A stretch of 64,000 nucleotides of DNA, from positions 5,084,001-5,148,000 of the forward strand of contig NZ_CP029343.1 of the NCBI RefSeq assembly GCF_003143515.1. Direction: 5' to 3'. The DNA comes from Massilia oculi (GTDB lineage: Bacteria; Pseudomonadota; Gammaproteobacteria; Burkholderiales; Burkholderiaceae_D). Below the pieces are notes generated by a model. The model did no database searches. It was not told where the DNA came from and worked only from the letters and a program-made list of their open reading frames with translations. Both the position numbers and the translations under genes were made by a program. This document shows positions 17,813 to 27,379 of this stretch, in pieces (position 1 is the stretch's first letter; each line of letters starts with the position of its first letter).

Positions 17813-20514
17813 ATGCACTGTCCGCAATGATGTCCTCCACGCGCCTGCTGCTGGCGCTGACCCTGGCGCTGTTCGCCGGCGCCGCCCAGGCCCAGGCCCC
17901 GCTGCAGTTCACCATCGACCAGGGCTGGACCTTCCGCATGGTGCCGGGCGACGCCCAGGCCGGCGCCTATCCGGAAGCGGCGCCGTCGCGCGCGGCGACG
18001 GTGCCCGGCACGGTGCACACCGACCTGATGGCGCACGGCCTGATTCCCGACCCCTATGTCGGCGCTGCCGAGGCCGGGCTGCAATGGATCGGCCTCGCGG
18101 ACTGGGAATACCGCGTGGAATTCGACGCCCCGGGCGCGGCCATGCGCAACGCGCGCAGCGACCTGGTGTTCGAAGGACTGGACACCTTCGCCGAAGTCTG
18201 GCTCAACGGCCACAAGGTGCTCGACGCCGACAACGCCCACCGCACCTGGCGCGTGCCAGTGGAGAAACGCCTGCGCGCGAGCGGCAACGTCCTGCGCATC
18301 GTGCTGCGTTCGCCGATCGCGCGGATGCTGCCGCAGGTCGCGGCGATGCCGCACAAGATCGCCGGCAACTATCCCTCGCCCTACGGCGACGAGCCGAAGG
18401 ACGCCATGACCGCCAACTTCGTGCGCAAGCCCGGCTATCACTACGGCTGGGACTGGGGGCCGCGCTACGTCGGCGCCGGCATCACCAGGCCGGTGGTGCT
18501 GGAAAGCTGGGATGCGGTGCGCATCGACGACCTGCAACTGCGCCAGGACCGGGTCGACGCCACGCGCGCCGACGTGAGCGCGATCGCTTCGCTCGACGCG
18601 GTGCGCGAAGCTACGGTCGAGCTGCGCCTGTGGCAGACCGCACCCGATGGCGCGCGCACGCTGGCCGCCCGCCAGCGCGCCCGGCTGGCCGCCGGCGCCA
18701 ATCGCATCGCGCTGCCGGTGACGGTCGACGGGCCGCAGCGCTGGTTCCCGAACGGCTACGGCAAGCAGCCGCTGTACCGCTACGAGCTCGAGGTGATGGA
18801 CACGGCCGACGGCAAGGCCCGGCTGGCGAGCGTATTCGCCCGCACCGGGCTGCGCAGCGTCGAACTGCGCCGCGATCGCGACCCGCGCGGCACCGCCTTC
18901 TACTTCGTCGTCAACGGCATCCCGGTGTTCGCCAAGGGCGCCAACACGATCCCGTTCGACATGTTCCAGCCGCGCGTCAAGAAGGCCCAGCTGCGCCGCG
19001 CGCTGGAACTGGCGCAGGGCGCCAACATGAACATGCTGCGCAGCTGGGGCGGCGGCTACTACGAAGGGCGCGACTTCTATGACCTGGCCGACGAGCTGGG
19101 CCTGCTGGTCTGGCAGGACTTCATGTTCGGTGGCGGCATGCAGCCGGCCTACGACCCGGCGTTCCGCGCGAACGTCGTGCACGAGGCGCGCGACCAGGTG
19201 CGGCGCCTGCGCAACCATCCGAGCGTGGTCCTGTGGTGCGGCAATAACGAGCAAGAGATCGCCTGGAAATACTGGGGCCACGGCAAGACGCTGAAGGCGG
19301 CCGATCCGGCTTTCGCCGACCAGGTGTGGAAGGGCTATGTACAGCTGTTCGGCACCGACCTGCGCCAGGTGGTGCGGGAAGAGGGCGGCGGCATCGGCTA
19401 TTGGTCCAGCTCGCCGAGCGAAGACTTGCAGGAAGTGGCCAATTCCGAGGCCAGCGGCGATATGCACTACTGGGAAGTGTGGGGCAATCCGGCCCATCCG
19501 GTCAGCAAGTACCTGGAGATCACGCCGCGTTTCATGTCCGAATACGGCCTGCAGGCGTGGCCGGTCCAGCGCACCATCGACGCCTTCGCCCGGCGCGACC
19601 AGCAGCAGCTCGGCTCGCCCGTGATCGACGCCCACCAGAAATTCATGGCCGGCAAGGGCAACGAACGCCTGATGAAGTACATCGAGGACGAGTTCGGCAC
19701 GCCGCGCGACTTCGCCGGCTTTGTCTACTTGAGCCAGGCGATGCAGGCCGAAGGCATCGAGCTGGCGGCGCTGCATCACCGGCGCAGCCGCCCGTACACG
19801 ATGGGCTCGCTGTACTGGCAGCTCAACGACGTCTGGCCGGGCGCTTCCTGGTCCGGCATCGACTGGTATGGCCGCCCGAAGGCGCTGCACTTCCACGCGC
19901 GCCGCTTCTTCGCGCCGGTGGCGCTGGCTGCGCTGCGCGACGCCGGGGGCGAGACCGGGGTCAGCCTGCTCAATGACCGTACCCGCCGCGTGCGCGGCGA
20001 GCTGCGGACCCGCGTGATGACGCTGGACGGCACGGTGCTGCGCGACGACAGCAAGGCGGTCGAGATGGCGCCGCTGTCGGCGACCAGGGTGGCCGGCTAC
20101 CGCGACGCCGGGCTGCTGGGCAAGGCCGATCCCGCATCCACCGTCGCCGTGTTCGAGCTGCGGGCCGAGGACGAACCGCCTGCGCGCGCGGTGGTGTACT
20201 TCGCGCCGGCCAAGCGCATCGCCTGGCGGGATGCGGGCCTGAACGCCACACTGCGCCGCGACCCGGCGCACCCCGGCGCCTACCTGCTCGACGTCTCCGC
20301 TTCCAGCGTCGCGCGCGCGGTCTGGATCGACTTCGGCAATCTCGACGCCGACCTGTCCGACAACGCCTTGACCCTGCTGCCCGGCGAGCGCATCACGCTG
20401 AACGTGACGTCCGATGCCAGCGAAGACGCCTTGCGCGCCGCCCTGCAACTCCGCACGCTGGCCGATGCCGTGCCAGCCACCCTTCCACAGACCAGGAGCC
20501 CCTCCGCACCATGA
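17809..20514 (+). CDS. Secreted GH2 beta-mannosidase
   Basis: Glycoside hydrolase family 2 beta-mannosidase, 901 residues, which would release the beta-linked mannose from the N-glycan core or mannooligosaccharides. A signal peptide ([18 protein letters not shown]) points to periplasmic or outer-face activity. The sugar-binding domain shows [10 protein letters not shown] and [28 protein letters not shown] is a hallmark of beta-mannosidases. The acid/base is E481 in WCGNNEQEI and the nucleophile is E578 in FMSEYG, both intact; [11 protein letters not shown] follows. The ATG overlaps the halogenase stop and the stop overlaps the next start (ATGA), giving a tight three-gene run. Confidence 0.92.
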   Translation: MNALSAMMSSTRLLLALTLALFAGAAQAQAPLQFTIDQGWTFRMVPGDAQAGAYPEAAPSRAATVPGTVHTDLMAHGLIPDPYVGAAEAGLQWIGLADWEYRVEFDAPGAAMRNARSDLVFEGLDTFAEVWLNGHKVLDADNAHRTWRVPVEKRLRASGNVLRIVLRSPIARMLPQVAAMPHKIAGNYPSPYGDEPKDAMTANFVRKPGYHYGWDWGPRYVGAGITRPVVLESWDAVRIDDLQLRQDRVDATRADVSAIASLDAVREATVELRLWQTAPDGARTLAARQRARLAAGANRIALPVTVDGPQRWFPNGYGKQPLYRYELEVMDTADGKARLASVFARTGLRSVELRRDRDPRGTAFYFVVNGIPVFAKGANTIPFDMFQPRVKKAQLRRALELAQGANMNMLRSWGGGYYEGRDFYDLADELGLLVWQDFMFGGGMQPAYDPAFRANVVHEARDQVRRLRNHPSVVLWCGNNEQEIAWKYWGHGKTLKAADPAFADQVWKGYVQLFGTDLRQVVREEGGGIGYWSSSPSEDLQEVANSEASGDMHYWEVWGNPAHPVSKYLEITPRFMSEYGLQAWPVQRTIDAFARRDQQQLGSPVIDAHQKFMAGKGNERLMKYIEDEFGTPRDFAGFVYLSQAMQAEGIELAALHHRRSRPYTMGSLYWQLNDVWPGASWSGIDWYGRPKALHFHARRFFAPVALAALRDAGGETGVSLLNDRTRRVRGELRTRVMTLDGTVLRDDSKAVEMAPLSATRVAGYRDAGLLGKADPASTVAVFELRAEDEPPARAVVYFAPAKRIAWRDAGLNATLRRDPAHPGAYLLDVSASSVARAVWIDFGNLDADLSDNALTLLPGERITLNVTSDASEDALRAALQLRTLADAVPATLPQTRSPSAP

Positions 20515-23500
20515 CGCAGAACGCCACCGCTCACGATTCCCGCAGCGCCGCCTTGCTGTCCGACCAACCACGCAGCGCCGGCCCGCGCCTGCGCGCCATC
20601 GCCGCCCAGGTCGCCGCCGCCGCGCTGCTGCTCGGCTGCGCCAGCACCACGCCCGACACCCTGGGCCCCGCCGGAGGCGCGGCCCGGTTCTCGAGCTCGT
20701 TCGAGACCAACGACCCCATGCCGGTCGCCCTGGCCGGCGGCGGCGTGCGCGTCGAAGCCGGCGCTGGCCCGGAGCGTCCCTACACCGCCAAGGCCAAGGC
20801 CGGCTACACGGGCCTGCGCGCACTGCGCTACCAGGCCGAAGGCAGTGGCGGGCGGATGCAGCTGTTTCCGGTCGATATCGCCATCGATGCGAACACCACG
20901 CTGTCGTGGAAAGTGCTGCCCGAGATCGTGGACGACGACACGGTCGCCTCGACCGGCGTCTCGCTCGACCTGGTGCTGGACGACGGCAGCCGCCTGTCGC
21001 AACTCGGCGCCCTCGATCACCATGGCGTGCGCCTCGGCGCCGCCTCCCAGGCCGAATCGAAGACCCTGTACCCGCAGCAGTGGGCGAACAAATCGGTGCG
21101 CCTGGGCCAGCTGAAGGGACGCCGCATCAAGTCGATCGAGCTCGAGGTGCAGCCTGCCGGCGGCAAGGCCGGCAAGGCGGTCGGCTGGCTGGACGACATC
21201 GTCATCGCCGACCAGGCGCCGCTGGCCGTCACGCGCGTGTCGGACTACGTGCGGGCGACGCGCGGCACGCAGGCCAACGGCACCTTCTCGCGCGGCAACA
21301 ACATTCCGGCCACGGCGATGCCGCACGGATTCAACTTCTGGACCCCGGTCACCGACGCCAGCACGCTCAGCTTCATGTACAGCTGGAACGAGAAGAATGG
21401 TCCCGACAACCGGCCGCGCCTGCAGGCGCTGTCGCTCAGCCACCAGCCGAGCCCCTGGATGGGGGACCGCCAGACCTTCCAGGTGATGCCGTCGGCCGCC
21501 AGCGGCCAGCCCGACCCCGACCGCCAGCGCCGCGCGTTGTCGTTCTCGCACGAGCAGGAAGAAGCGCGTGCGCATGGCTACCGCGTCGACTTCGACAACG
21601 GCATCCGCGCCGAGATCGCGCCGACCGAGCGCGCCGCGGTGTTCCGCTTCCGTTTCCCTCGCGATGCCGACGCCAACCTCCTGTTCGACAACGTCGACGC
21701 GCGCGGCGGCCTGACGCTGGACGCGGCGACCCAGACCCTGCGCGGCTACACCGACACCCGCAGCGGCCTGTCGAACGGCGCCTCGCGCATGTTCGTGTTC
21801 GCGCGCTTCGACCAGCCATGGACCGCCAGCGGCGCGCTCGAGACCGGACGCCCGACCGGCTACGTCAAGTTCAAGCCCGATGCCAACGGCGAGGTGCGCA
21901 TGCGCATCGCCACCTCGCTGATCTCGCTCGAGCAGGCGCGGCGCAATCTGGAGATGGAAGTCGGCGACGCCGGTTTCGAGACGGTGCGCGAGCGGGCCCA
22001 GGTCGCCTGGGACGCCGAACTGGGCCGGGTGAACGTGCAGGGCGCCAGCGAAGACCAGCTGGTGACCGTGTACTCCAACCTGTATCGCCTGTTCCTGTAT
22101 CCGAACATGGCCCGGCCGGACTGGCGCCATGCCGACCAGAGCGGCTGGTCCAAGGACAATGCCGGCGGCGACGCCGCCAGCACCTCGGCCAGGATCATCC
22201 CGGGCAAGAACTTCGTCAACAACGGCTTCTGGGACACCTTCCGTACCACCTGGCCGGCCTACGCGCTGCTCACGCCGACCCGCGCCGGCGAGCTGGTCGA
22301 CGGCTTCCTGCAGCAATACCGCGACGGCGGCTGGATGGCGCGCTGGTCGTCGCCGGGCTATGCCGACCTGATGGTGGGCACCAGCTCCGATGTCGCCTTC
22401 GCCGACGCCTGGCTCAAGGGCGTGCGCGGTTTCGACGTGCACCAGGTCTACGAAGCGGGCCTGAAGAACGCGACGGTGGCGCCGCCGGTCTCGAACGTGG
22501 GCCGCAAGGGCCTGGCCAAGTCGATGTACCGCGGCTACGCCGACACCTCGGTGCACGAGGGCATGTCGTGGACGCTGGAAGGCGCGCTGAACGACTTCGG
22601 CCTGGCCCGCATGGGGCAGGCGCTGGCGGTCGAAGAGGCCGGCAAGGGCAATTCGGCGCGCGCGCGCCGCTACCGCGAGGAGAGCGAATACTTCGCCTCC
22701 CGCGCCACCGACTACGTGCACCTGTTCGACCCGGCGACGAACTTCTTCCGTGGCCGTGACGCCAAGGGCCAGTGGCGCCAGCCGGCGGCCAGCTTCGAGC
22801 CGCGCCTGTGGGCGGCGGACTACACCGAAGCCAACGCCTGGACCTTCGCGTTTACCACGCCGCATGATGTCGAGGGGCTGGCCAGCCTGATGGGCGGACG
22901 CGACAAGCTGGCGGCGCGCCTGGACCAGTTCTTCGCCACCCCGGAGACGGGTGAGGAAAAATTCTCGGGCCGTTACAAGCGGGTGATTCATGAGATGACC
23001 GAGGCGCGCGACGTGCGCATGGGCATGTATGCGCACAGCAACCAGCCCTCGCATCACATTCCGTGGCTGTACGCCTCGGTCGGCCAGCCGTGGAAGACCC
23101 AGGCGCTGACCCGGGAAGCGCTGCGCCGCCTGTACCTGGGCAGCGAGATCGGCCAGGGCTATGCCGGCGACGAGGACAATGGCGAGATGTCGGCCTGGTA
23201 CACCTTCGCCATGATGGGCTTGTATCCGATGCGGATGGGCTCTCCCGAGTACGTGATCGGTTCGCCGGCCTTCGCGCGCACCGACGTGCGGCTGGAGAAC
23301 GGGCGCATGCTGAGCGTGATCGCGCACAACAACAGCCCGCAGAACGTGTACGTGCAGTCGCTCAAGGTCAACGGCAAGCCGTGGAACCAGGCCTGGATCA
23401 GGCACGCCGACATCGCCAATGGCGCCACCCTGGAATTCACGATGGGCAGTGCGCCGTCGGCCTGGGGTAGCGACGCGGCCAGCCTGCCGGCTTCGCTCAC

Positions 23501-23950
23501 GCCCTCGGGCGCGCAGCCGGAGGGCCTGGACGACCGTAGCGGCGGCGCGCGCAGCGTGACACTGGACGGCAAGCGCACCGCCGGCGCGCTGGTGGACGAC
23601 GACGCGGCGACGGCGCTGTCGCTGCCGCCGCGCGCCAGCGTGGCGTTCGCATTCGCGGCGCCGACCCGGATCAGCCACTACACGATCACCGCGGGCGCAT
23701 CTGCCCCAAGGGCCTGGGCTGGACGCTGGAAGGCCGCGCCGGCAAGGGCGGCTGGACCGCGCTCGACCGGCGCAGCGGCGAGCGCTTCGACTGGGAACGC
23801 CAGTTGCGGCCGTTCGGTATCGCCAAGCCGGGCGCCTACCGCGAATACCGCCTGCGCTTCGACAACGGCAGCACGGTCGAGCTGGCCGAACTCGAGCTGC
23901 TGCAGCCGGGCGCGCGCAAGCCGTCGACCGGTGTGCTGAGCGCCAGGTAA
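20511..23950 (+). CDS. GH92 alpha-mannosidase lipoprotein, C-terminus frameshifted
   Basis: Family 92 exo-alpha-mannosidase (usually alpha-1,2). A lipobox LLGC (C43) predicts a lipoprotein. An N-terminal beta domain of about 200 residues precedes the GH92 part ([62 protein letters not shown]). The catalytic-base region is [12 protein letters not shown] with D887/D889. As written, the frame runs to 23939 but becomes alanine/serine/arginine-rich after [11 protein letters not shown]. One added base in the CCCC run at 23704-23707 restores [20 protein letters not shown] through [11 protein letters not shown] to a stop at 23950 (1146 residues), a typical C-terminal accessory domain. The catalytic part is unaffected. 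Confidence 0.9.
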
Positions 23951-24236
23951 ACACGACATCGGCCCGCAGTATGTACGTCCTGCCGAGGCAAGACATGCCT
24001 CGGCAGACCCCGGCGGCAGGCGGCGCGAGGCCTGTTTACTAAAATGCGCTAAAAAGCGCCGGGCCAATTGCTCTTCGATTGACGCGCCGAAAGTGGGACT
24101 GTTATAAAACCTGCTGGAAGCAGGCGGGTTTCGCGAGGCGCTATGAGGCCGGCAAGCGCCGCGTCCAGCGTTTAATAAAACAGTGTTGAATAAAAAAGTA
24201 ACGGAGACACAGCATGTTGTGGATATTGGTGCTGCC
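23951..24236. other. Promoter region of the LacI-led operon
   Basis: About 285 bases with no gene other than a tiny leader frame. It contains the operator-like motif at 24034-24054 and an imperfect relative GTTTAATAAAAC at 24170-24181, just before the regulator gene. No clear terminator follows the GH92 gene, so partial read-through is possible. Confidence 0.5.
24034..24060. promoter_or_regulatory. Operator-like motif upstream of lacI-type gene
   Basis: GTTTACTAAAA (24034-24044) is followed by GCGCTAAAAAGCGCC (24046-24060). It shares the first ten bases, the spacing and the CGCTAAA block with 12724-12744. This supports a common regulator for the receptor operon and the regulator operon, with autoregulation. 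Confidence 0.55.
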
Positions 24237-24240
24237 ATGA
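24214..24240 (+). other. Eight-codon leader reading frame coupled to lacI-type gene
   Basis: ATG at 24214 has a fair ribosome site (GGAG at 24202-24205) and encodes MLWILVLP. Its TGA stop overlaps the regulator start at 24237 (ATGA). The ribosome site fits this small frame better than the regulator itself, so the leader may deliver ribosomes to the regulator by coupling. Coding status is uncertain. Confidence 0.35.
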
Positions 24241-25223
24241 GCCAGGTGACCCTGCGCGACATCGCCGGCGAGACCGGGCTGTCGATCGGCACCGTCTCGC
24301 GCGCGCTCAAGAATCAGGGCGGCATGACCGAGGCAACCCGGTCGATCGTGCGCGAAGCCGCCATCCGGCTGGGCTATGACTTCTCCCTGCTCAAGAAGGG
24401 GCGCATCCGCCGCATCGCCTTCCTGCTGCACAGCCAGCACAACACGCTCACTTCGAGCCCGTTCTTCACGCCGGTGCTGCATGGCGCCGAGGAAGCCTGC
24501 CGGCGCGAGGGCATTGCCCTGTCGCTGATCGTGGTCGGCCCGGCCGAGCCGGTGCTGGAACAGATCCGCCTGCACCAGCCGGACGCGATCCTGTGCGCCG
24601 GCTTCTTCGAGCCCGAAGTCCTGAGCGCGCTGCAGCAGACCGGCAAGCCGATGGTGCTGGTGGACATGCACCGGCGCGGCTTCACCTCGATCAATCCGGA
24701 CAATATGGGCGGCGGCTACCTCGCCACCCAGCACCTGCTGCGCTGCGGCCGCAAGCGCATCGCCATGCTGTCCGGCTCCCTGGCCCACTACAGCATCCAG
24801 CAGCGCAACCGGGGCTTCCGCCAGGCGCTGTTCGACGCCAGGGTGCACGCCGATCCAAGCCTCGAAGTCATCGTGCCCACCATGGGCGAGGGCGAGGAGG
24901 GCGTGATCGAGGCCATGCGCAGCCTCCTGGCCCTGCCCAAGCGTCCGGACGCGCTGTTCTGCTACAACGACAGCACCGCCCTGGTCGCCATGAAGTTCTG
25001 CCTGGCCGAGGGACTCAAGATCCCCTACGACCTCGCGATCGTCGGCTTCGACGATATCGCCGCCTCGGCCGCCGCCATCCCGCCGCTGTCCACCGTCCAC
25101 GTGGACAAGGAAGCGCTGGGGCGGGCCGGGGTCGACTCCCTGCTGCACAAACCCGACGAAAACCCATCCCAGATAACCCTGCCAGTCGAGATGATCGTGC
25201 GCGAGAGCAGCTACGACGACTAG
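24237..25223 (+). CDS. LacI-family transcriptional regulator of the glycan locus
   Basis: LacI/GalR regulator of 328 residues. The DNA-binding domain opens with VTLRDIAGETGLSIGTVSRA, the canonical hinge-helix type HTH, followed by the inducer-binding domain from about residue 60 (RIAFLLHSQHN ... PDALFCYNDSTALVAMKFC ... IVGFDDI). I chose ATG 24237, directly before the HTH; a TTG at 24183 would add 18 residues of poor quality. It is the first gene of a run that continues with the isomerase, kinase, second GH92 and permease. It most likely represses the locus until mannose or a mannoside binds, acting at the repeated GTTTACTAAA motif. Confidence 0.9.
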   Translation: MSQVTLRDIAGETGLSIGTVSRALKNQGGMTEATRSIVREAAIRLGYDFSLLKKGRIRRIAFLLHSQHNTLTSSPFFTPVLHGAEEACRREGIALSLIVVGPAEPVLEQIRLHQPDAILCAGFFEPEVLSALQQTGKPMVLVDMHRRGFTSINPDNMGGGYLATQHLLRCGRKRIAMLSGSLAHYSIQQRNRGFRQALFDARVHADPSLEVIVPTMGEGEEGVIEAMRSLLALPKRPDALFCYNDSTALVAMKFCLAEGLKIPYDLAIVGFDDIAASAAAIPPLSTVHVDKEALGRAGVDSLLHKPDENPSQITLPVEMIVRESSYDD

Positions 25224-25245
25224 CGCACACCCACCCCAAGCCACC

Positions 25246-26463
25246 ATGACCACTTTTCCGAACTTTCGCAGCCCGGACGTGCTGCTCGACCATGCGCGCC
25301 ACACGATGCGCTTCTACCACCCGCGCGCGATCGATCCCGCCGGCGGCATGTACCACTACTTCAAGGACGACGGCGCGGTCTACGACCCGAGCCACCGCCA
25401 CCTGGTCAGCAGCACGCGCTTCGTGTTCACCTATGCCATGGCTTACCGCCACTTCGGGGATCCGGCCTATCGCGAAGGCCTGACGCATGCGGTCCATTTT
25501 CTGCGCGAATCGCACCGGGCGCCGGATGGCGAAGGTTATGCCTGGATGCTGGACGGCCGCGCGATCGAGGACGGCACCCAGCATGCGTATGGCGAGGCCT
25601 TCGTGCTGCTGGCCTACGCGCATGCCACGATGGGCGGCTTGGAGGAGGCGCGTCCCTGGATCGCCGAAGCCTTCGAGCTGATGGAAAGGCGCTTCTGGAA
25701 TGCGGCGGACGGGCTGTACGCCGACGAGGCGAGCCAGGATTGGCGCGAGCTGTCGACCTACCGCGGCCAGAACGCGAACATGCACGCCTGCGAGGCGCTG
25801 CTGGCGGCCCATGCGGCGACCGGCGAGCGGCGCTACCTGGAGCGCGCGTACACGGTGGCTTATAACATCACCCAGCGCCAGGCCGAGCGTTGCGGTGGCC
25901 TGATCTGGGAACACTACGACACCAGCTGGCAGCCCGACTGGACATTCAATATCGAGGACCCGGAAAACCTGTTCCGTCCCTGGGGCTATCAGCCGGGCCA
26001 CTTCACCGAATGGGCCAAGCTGCTGCTGCAGCTGGAGGCGCGCGGCAAGGACGTGCTGGAGCAAGACCTGGGCTGGCTGCTGCCGACCGCGGAAAAGCTG
26101 TTCAAGGTGGCGGTTGAGAAGGGCTGGGATCCGCAACATGGCGGCCTGTGCTACTCGCTGGCGCCGGACCTGACCGTGTGCGACTTCCACAAATACTTCT
26201 GGGTGCAGGCCGAAAGCGCCGCGGCGGCGGCCATGCTGGCCGCGCGCACCGGCAATGCCGACTACTGGACCTGGTACGACCGCTTGTGGGAATACAGCTG
26301 GACCCATTTCGTCGACCACCAGCACGGCGCCTGGTACCGCATCCTCGACCGCGAGAACCGCAAGCTCTCCGACGAGAAGAGCCCGGCCGGCAAGGTCGAC
26401 TATCACACCATGGGCGCCGCCTACGACATCGTGGCCGTGCTGAAGGGTGGCGCGCGTGCTTAA
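25246..26463 (+). CDS. AGE-family epimerase/isomerase, probable mannose isomerase
   Basis: Cytosolic sugar isomerase of 405 residues with the (alpha/alpha)6 barrel of the N-acylglucosamine 2-epimerase family. Recognisable segments are STRFVFTYAMAYRHFG, STYRGQNANMHACEALLAAH, GHFTEWAKLLLQLEARG, FHKYFWVQAESAAAAAML and the histidine-bearing KVDYHTMGAAYD. The pattern fits the mannose isomerase/YihS branch better than the N-acetylglucosamine epimerases. The fructokinase-like gene next door supports conversion of mannose to fructose. It starts 22 bases after the regulator, and its stop lies inside the next gene. Confidence 0.87.
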   Translation: MTTFPNFRSPDVLLDHARHTMRFYHPRAIDPAGGMYHYFKDDGAVYDPSHRHLVSSTRFVFTYAMAYRHFGDPAYREGLTHAVHFLRESHRAPDGEGYAWMLDGRAIEDGTQHAYGEAFVLLAYAHATMGGLEEARPWIAEAFELMERRFWNAADGLYADEASQDWRELSTYRGQNANMHACEALLAAHAATGERRYLERAYTVAYNITQRQAERCGGLIWEHYDTSWQPDWTFNIEDPENLFRPWGYQPGHFTEWAKLLLQLEARGKDVLEQDLGWLLPTAEKLFKVAVEKGWDPQHGGLCYSLAPDLTVCDFHKYFWVQAESAAAAAMLAARTGNADYWTWYDRLWEYSWTHFVDHQHGAWYRILDRENRKLSDEKSPAGKVDYHTMGAAYDIVAVLKGGARA

Positions 26464-27379
26464 TCCTCCCCGCATGCTGTGCGCCGGCGAGGCGCTGACC
26501 GACATGATCCACCAGGGCGACGAGCAATGGGTGAGCCGCGTGGGCGGATCGACCTGGAACGTGGCGCGCGCGCTGGCGGCGCTGGGCGAACCGACCGCCT
26601 TCGCGGGCGCCATCAGCCTGGACCGCTTCGGCGACGCGCTGTACAGCGCCAGCGAGGCCGTCGGCCTGGATACGCGGCTGCTGCAGCGGGTCGACCGTTC
26701 GCCGCTGCTGGCCGTGGTGGAGCAGGGCGAGCCGCCGCGCTACTTCTTCATCGGCGACGATTCCGCCGACCTGCACTTCGAGCCGGCGCTGCTGCCGGCC
26801 GGCTGGGCCGAGGGTCTGCGCTGGGCCCACTTCGGCGGCATCAGCCTGGCGCGCGAGCCGCTGGCTTCCAGGCTCGTTGCGCTGGCGCGTGAACTCAAGG
26901 CCCAGGGCGTGGCGATCAGCTACGACCCCAACTACCGCAACCTGATGGACGAGCGCTATGCGCCGACGCTCGAAGCGATGGCGTCGATCGCCGACCTGGT
27001 GAAAGTGTCGGACGACGATTTGCGCGGCCTGTTCCCCGGCCTCGACCTGGACGCAGCGCTGGCGCGCCTGCGCGCCTTCAATCCGGCGGCGTATTGCCTG
27101 CTGACACGCGGAGGACAGGGCGCGAGCCTGTTCCACGGCGCCGAGCGCTGCGATGCGCGGGCCCCGGCAGTCACGGTGGTGGACACCGTCGGCGCCGGCG
27201 ACGCCAGCGCCGCCGGCCTGTTGACCAGCCTGGCGCATCACCCGCAACGCCCCCTGCAATCGCACCTGCACGCGGCGCTGGCCGCCGGTTCCGCCGCCTG
27301 CCTGCAGGCCGGCGCCACGCCGCCGCCGCCCGCAGCCATGCAACAACTATTCGAACAACTCGAAGGAGACGCAGCGTGA
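26456..27379 (+). CDS. PfkB-family sugar kinase, probable fructokinase
   Basis: Ribokinase/PfkB-fold kinase of 307 residues. The N-terminal part shows MLCAGEALTDMI and GGSTWNVARALAALG (the family's first signature). The C-terminal signature DTVGAGDASAAGLLT carries the catalytic aspartate D249. The most likely reaction is fructose plus ATP to fructose 6-phosphate, completing mannose catabolism after the isomerase. The start is one of three: GTG 26447, GTG 26456 (chosen, AAGG 9 bases upstream) or ATG 26474. It overlaps the isomerase gene by 8 bases at the chosen start and the next gene by GTGA. Confidence 0.87.
   Translation: MLNPPRMLCAGEALTDMIHQGDEQWVSRVGGSTWNVARALAALGEPTAFAGAISLDRFGDALYSASEAVGLDTRLLQRVDRSPLLAVVEQGEPPRYFFIGDDSADLHFEPALLPAGWAEGLRWAHFGGISLAREPLASRLVALARELKAQGVAISYDPNYRNLMDERYAPTLEAMASIADLVKVSDDDLRGLFPGLDLDAALARLRAFNPAAYCLLTRGGQGASLFHGAERCDARAPAVTVVDTVGAGDASAAGLLTSLAHHPQRPLQSHLHAALAAGSAACLQAGATPPPPAAMQQLFEQLEGDAA

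Noticed and set aside
20280..23996. Very long minus-strand open frame opposite the GH92 gene (over 1200 codons)
   Set aside because: Shadow of a high-GC gene: valine/alanine/arginine/histidine-rich, no domain, and the plus strand is a clear GH92 enzyme. The same holds for minus frames opposite 4021-6330, 12987-16283, 17788-20823 and 27238-30030, and plus frames opposite the kinases at 8580-9917 and 41130-43709.
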